DNA of 64,000 bases from positions 14,622,193 to 14,686,192 of the forward strand of contig NC_091012.1 of NCBI RefSeq assembly GCF_041146395.1, in the 5' to 3' direction. Numbering within the stretch: position 1 is the stretch's first letter; the number at the start of each line of letters is the position of its first letter. The position numbers were made by a program, and so were the translations under genes. Under the pieces are notes generated by a model that worked only from the letters and a program-made list of their open reading frames with translations, was not told the origin of the DNA and ran no database searches. Below are positions 60,481-64,000 of this stretch, one piece after another. The stretch is from Eulemur rufifrons. Taxonomy: Eukaryota > Chordata > Mammalia > Primates > Lemuridae.

Positions 60481-61694
60481 TTTGGAGACAAAACTGCTGG
60501 AAGCATTATATTAACAAAAGTGTCCATCTTATATGCTAATAATGTTACAGGCTTTTTAAAAAGTGCTAATAATATATAGACCTACTTTTAAACATCTGAT
60601 TTGCCTTCCCTCAATTATTCTGAGCCTCATTTTAGACATTGGAGACAAATGGAAACATATAACTTACCAAGGAGAACCCTTTGTTTTCTAACACACAACA
60701 TCTGTGGATAACAGAAATACAGTAACAGAGTGACTTGTCTCTGTTCATGAATATTTCATTTAAAATATTTGGGAAATAGCTACCCTTAATATTATCCTGT
60801 GCAGTATTATGCTACACTGTTAACACTGCTTGTTTCGGGATAGTTATATCTGTCATTGATTTTGCACTTACATTTTTGCACTTATATTTACTAACAAATT
60901 TTTCAATAATTATTGCAAAAGTGACATTAAATGATTTTATTTGGTAAAGCTCTTTCATTATTTAATTTTAGAGCTAAAATGGAAAACAGGAAGGTAAGTG
61001 ATAGTGAACTAAATCAACTGAAATTCAAGGCCTAACAAATTAAAGTAAACAAAATTGCTATGTGACTTAATTTAAGCATGTGTACAAATAGATATAACTT
61101 TCACAGGATGAAAGATTCTATGGGTAGAAGAGCAAATGACAGGGAAAATAAGTAATAATTAATATATTACAATAATCAACAGAAACCTGTCTTCTAACAG
61201 CATATTGCCTAGCATGTTGGCTCTCCTATTTTTGCTAAAAGCCAAAGAATTAAAACAAAGGGGAAAGTGCCCACACAGTACTGTTCTAAAGTAGAGAATT
61301 GTAGAGCCCCTGGGAACATTCCCCCTACCACCTTTTAAAAATTGTCTTCAGACATAACAAATGATAAAATCTGTTGTTAAAAATATTGTTTTTCCTCCAC
61401 AGTGTGAATTTAGTAATATATTACCACATAAATAACAGGTGAACTTTTTTAACCTGTCTTGTTTTTCCGGCTAATTACTTTGCATGATATCAAGTTTAGT
61501 AGTAGGTCATAACTATAGACATAGGCTATAGTGTGCTTACTAGAGTACTGAAGCAAACCATTTGCAGCTTTTTTGGTCCTTAAGATTCTTTTGGCACTTA
61601 AATTATTGAGGATCACAAAGAGTATTTTTTCATGTAAATTATATTGGTATTTACTGTATTAGAAATTAAAATTGAGAATTAAAAAAATATGCTT
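60481..61694. other. AT-rich unique DNA, no gene seen
   Basis: Nothing recognisable. Confidence 0.45.
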
Positions 61695-61892
61695 AGTTTA
61701 GTTTTCTCAACCTTGGGATCCTTGATATTTTGAGCTAGATAATTCTTTGTTGTGGAATGTGTCCTGTGCATTGTAGAATGTTTAGAGGCACCACTAGGGG
61801 CCAGCAGCAACTTCCTCCAGGTTGTGACAACAAAAAATATCCCCTGGGGGACAAAATCACCCATGACTGACAACCACATTGTTAACATAAAT
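61695..61892 (-). mobile_element. MER20 hAT-Charlie DNA transposon
   Basis: TTTTCTCAACCTTGGGATCC, GATAATTCTTTGTTGTGGAA, TCCTGTGCATTGTAGAATGT, CCAGGTTGTGACAACAAAAA and CCCCTGGGGGACAAAATCAC follow the MER20 consensus order in reverse. It is nonautonomous and noncoding. MER20 copies are known from published work to supply progesterone-responsive enhancers in the placental endometrium; this copy's activity is unknown. Confidence 0.82.
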
Positions 61893-62024
61893 AATATTTT
61901 TCACAAAAATAACTTTTCTTCTGCAACAAAAAAATCGGTTAAAAGTGTGTTTTATTTAAATTTTTGCAAATCTCTAGTGTCTGGCTTACTAGAAGACAGC
62001 TGGATTCTCATTCCTATCTTTGCA

Positions 62025-62275
62025 ATTTTTTTTTTTTACTTTTTGTTTGTTTTTCAGCTCATTAATGGGGTACAAAAGATCAGGCTATATACATTGCCCA
62101 TGCCTCCCCATCCCCCCGAGTCTGAGCTTTAGCTGTGTCCATTCCCTAGACAGTGCACATCACTCTCATCATGTAGGTGTGCACTCCTCCCCTCCCCCCA
62201 CCCCATCCCCCCCAGTCAGAACTTCAATCCTGTCCATTCCCCAGGCAGTGCGCATCGCAAGAGACAATAAGATGA
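62025..62275 (-). mobile_element. Lemur-lineage L1 3' UTR, antisense
   Basis: A T-rich left end is followed by GGGGTACAAAAGATCAGGCT, CATTGCCCATGCCTCCCCAT, CCCTAGACAGTGCACATCAC and a C-rich tract with CCCACCCCATCCCCCCCAGT. I recall this combination from lemur L1 3' UTRs and not from human L1s. Two internal copies of the CATTCCC(T/C)AGNCAGTGC word (62139 and 62235) form an internal repeat. It is 5'-truncated to about 250 bases. Confidence 0.7.
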
Positions 62276-64000
62276 TGACCTAGCCTCATGCAAATATATA
62301 GTTGGCAAAAAGGTGTATTTTTAAAGCTTTCAGATAATTGTGGGGTTTTTTTCTTAATAGTATAACAGAACTCTACATGTCTTAGTTCCTTAGTTACAAT
62401 GGAGTTTTACATATCAATGCATTTGTGACATTAATGCTCATTAATCTATATTGCATAATAAATGAATATTTTCCTCTCAGTTGGAGGAAAGATTTGCTTT
62501 TGTTATTATCGGCACCAATCTTATAAAAACATTAAGTATTGAAAAGCAGTCAGGTTCACAGTAGAAGGTATAAGTTTTCCTTCTACTGTAATCTTAGTAC
62601 TATTTTTTGCTTAAAAGTTTGAGTTTTATTATTGGCAACAAATGCTTATTATTTTCCTCGAAGTGTAAGTCTCACCTTATTCATTTCTGAGAATAAAAGT
62701 CAGTTGTACTTTCAAACAAAATGGTGTTCTCTGAAAAAAGTGGCTTGTTGAGCTCAGAATTTAATCACAAGCACTTTTGCTTAACACAGCCATGCTGCAG
62801 CATGCAGGAGTGCTTTAAGTGCACATTTCACTTATTCCAAATATTAAAAAGGTCAAGATTTAATAACACCATTAACTTTTACTAATTCATAAAGGACATT
62901 TTTAAAAAAAAAAAGGCTTTTTTTTTCTGCAAGGCAGAGTGAAGAATAGAATGACTAGTGTAACTTGGTACCACTGCCTTGATTCATGCTGAGAAACCAA
63001 CAGCTTTACCCATGTATACTTTTATACAGTGATTGCAAATGTCAGTGAATAAGCAGGCAATGTCTTGTCATTCTTATAAGAACAGTTTTGACCCTATGGG
63101 CCTCCTGGAAAAGGGTTTAGGGGATCTCCAGAGGTTGGCACACCAAAATCGGAGAATCACTGGTTTAAGTGAGTGCTTTAAAATAATGCTCATATGTTAG
63201 TTTTATGAACTTTTAAAGTTCATCAAAGATGGTTCTCTTAAAATAAAAGAAGCATTTGAGTTTTTAACTCAGACTACTTAAAAGAAGCAAGAAACCACGA
63301 TAAGAAGATAATAGAACTAAAGTGAGGAAAAACCTGGGATATCTGAATCTCATATTCAGATTCAATAAAGTTCTGAAGACTTTATTGCCCAACACCACTG
63401 CTTTGTAAAATGCTCTTGGTGTTCCAGTGCAAGGTTAGAGATGTGAAAATATATTTGGTTTATTACCATTACCTGTCAGGGAGGGTCAATACTTAAGGGC
63501 AACTCTGGCAGGTCACTGTAGAAGACTCCAGAGAACAGGACTTGATGTGCTGAGTAAAAAGAGGTCAGGAACGCTCTGGAGGCCAGAAGCCAGGAGGAGA
63601 ATTTGCAAAGCTGTTTGCTTTGTTGAAGGTTAGACATCTCCCTCCACTCCCCCTCACTCCCAGCAGATATTTTACTAAGATAGTAACAATTCCTGGATTA
63701 ACTTGTAAGTGACCATTCTTATTTTATAGAGATGCAAATGGATATTTTTCATGAGAAGTCACAGCAACTCACAGTATTACTTTTTTGAGGCTATATGTTT
63801 CTCTCCTAGAGTTGTGTGTTTATACCATACTAAAATCAAAACCATCATTCTTTAAGTCTTCTTCCCCAACTCATGCGGTACATAATCATCTTATAAAAGG
63901 AGTGCTGTAAAAAGGATATGCTAGAGTAAGAACTGACTTGTAGGTTCCTTTAATTATGGAGCCAACTGAGTAAATGTACCATCCAAATTCAAGAAAATGT
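62276..64000. other. AT-rich unique DNA, no gene seen
   Basis: A sequence near 63140-63165 (ACACCAAAATCGGAGAATCACTG in part) looks like the end of a MER5-type element. Otherwise nothing recognisable. Confidence 0.45.

Overview
The window is primate nuclear DNA, most probably from a lemur (strepsirrhine). This rests on repeats. Three antisense Alu elements (7762-8100, 26276-26607, 31886-32224) carry the TATATA-containing linker and the TTTCTTTCTATTTTTAG block that I associate with lemur Alus. An antisense L1 3' UTR remnant at 62025-62275 matches what I recall of lemur-lineage L1s. MIR, MLT1-like LTRs, MER5, MER20 and old L1M fragments supply the usual mammalian background. I found no intact protein-coding gene, no rRNA or tRNA gene and no CRISPR array. 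Nearly all open frames are short, lie inside repeats or overlap one another on both strands.

Layout. 1-3487: an L1M tail, a CA microsatellite, AT-rich and then GC-richer unique DNA, and one unassigned minus-strand open frame. 3488-5929: a 5'-truncated processed pseudogene of WRNIP1 with a poly(A) tail and a 16-base target-site duplication. 5930-10800: unique DNA with one lemur Alu. 10800-18065: a nest of LINE-1 layers in which old L1M ORF2 pieces were hit by two Alus and by a younger 3.3-kb L1. 18065-43400: unique DNA sprinkled with MIRs, MaLR LTRs, MER5, L1M tails and two Alus. This stretch includes a retroviral solo LTR (33395-34085) sitting inside an older LTR, with an inverted partial copy 0.9 kb away. 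43425-44870: an LTR followed by a badly decayed C2H2 zinc-finger array of about eleven finger remnants. 44870-49960: mostly unique AT-rich DNA with a 7SL/Alu right-monomer relic. 49968-56487: three tandem copies of a GC-rich unit. 56488-58580: antisense L1 pieces. 58580-64000: AT-rich unique DNA with MER5, MIR, MER20 and the lemur L1 tail.

The tandem array is the most interesting part. Copies 1 and 3 (about 2.3-2.4 kb) share a CpG-rich promoter-like block with an NRF1-type motif, a perfect 15-base dyad and an X-box-like half site, followed by well-formed splice signals and a GA tract. Copy 2 (about 1.7 kb) lacks the promoter block but keeps the rest. Copy 1 lines up with copy 3 at a nearly constant offset of about 4175 bases, so a 4.2-kb block was probably duplicated. 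I could not assign the unit to a known gene. It looks like a tandemly duplicated transcription unit, possibly noncoding. Repeat family names are from recognition by eye, not from a search.
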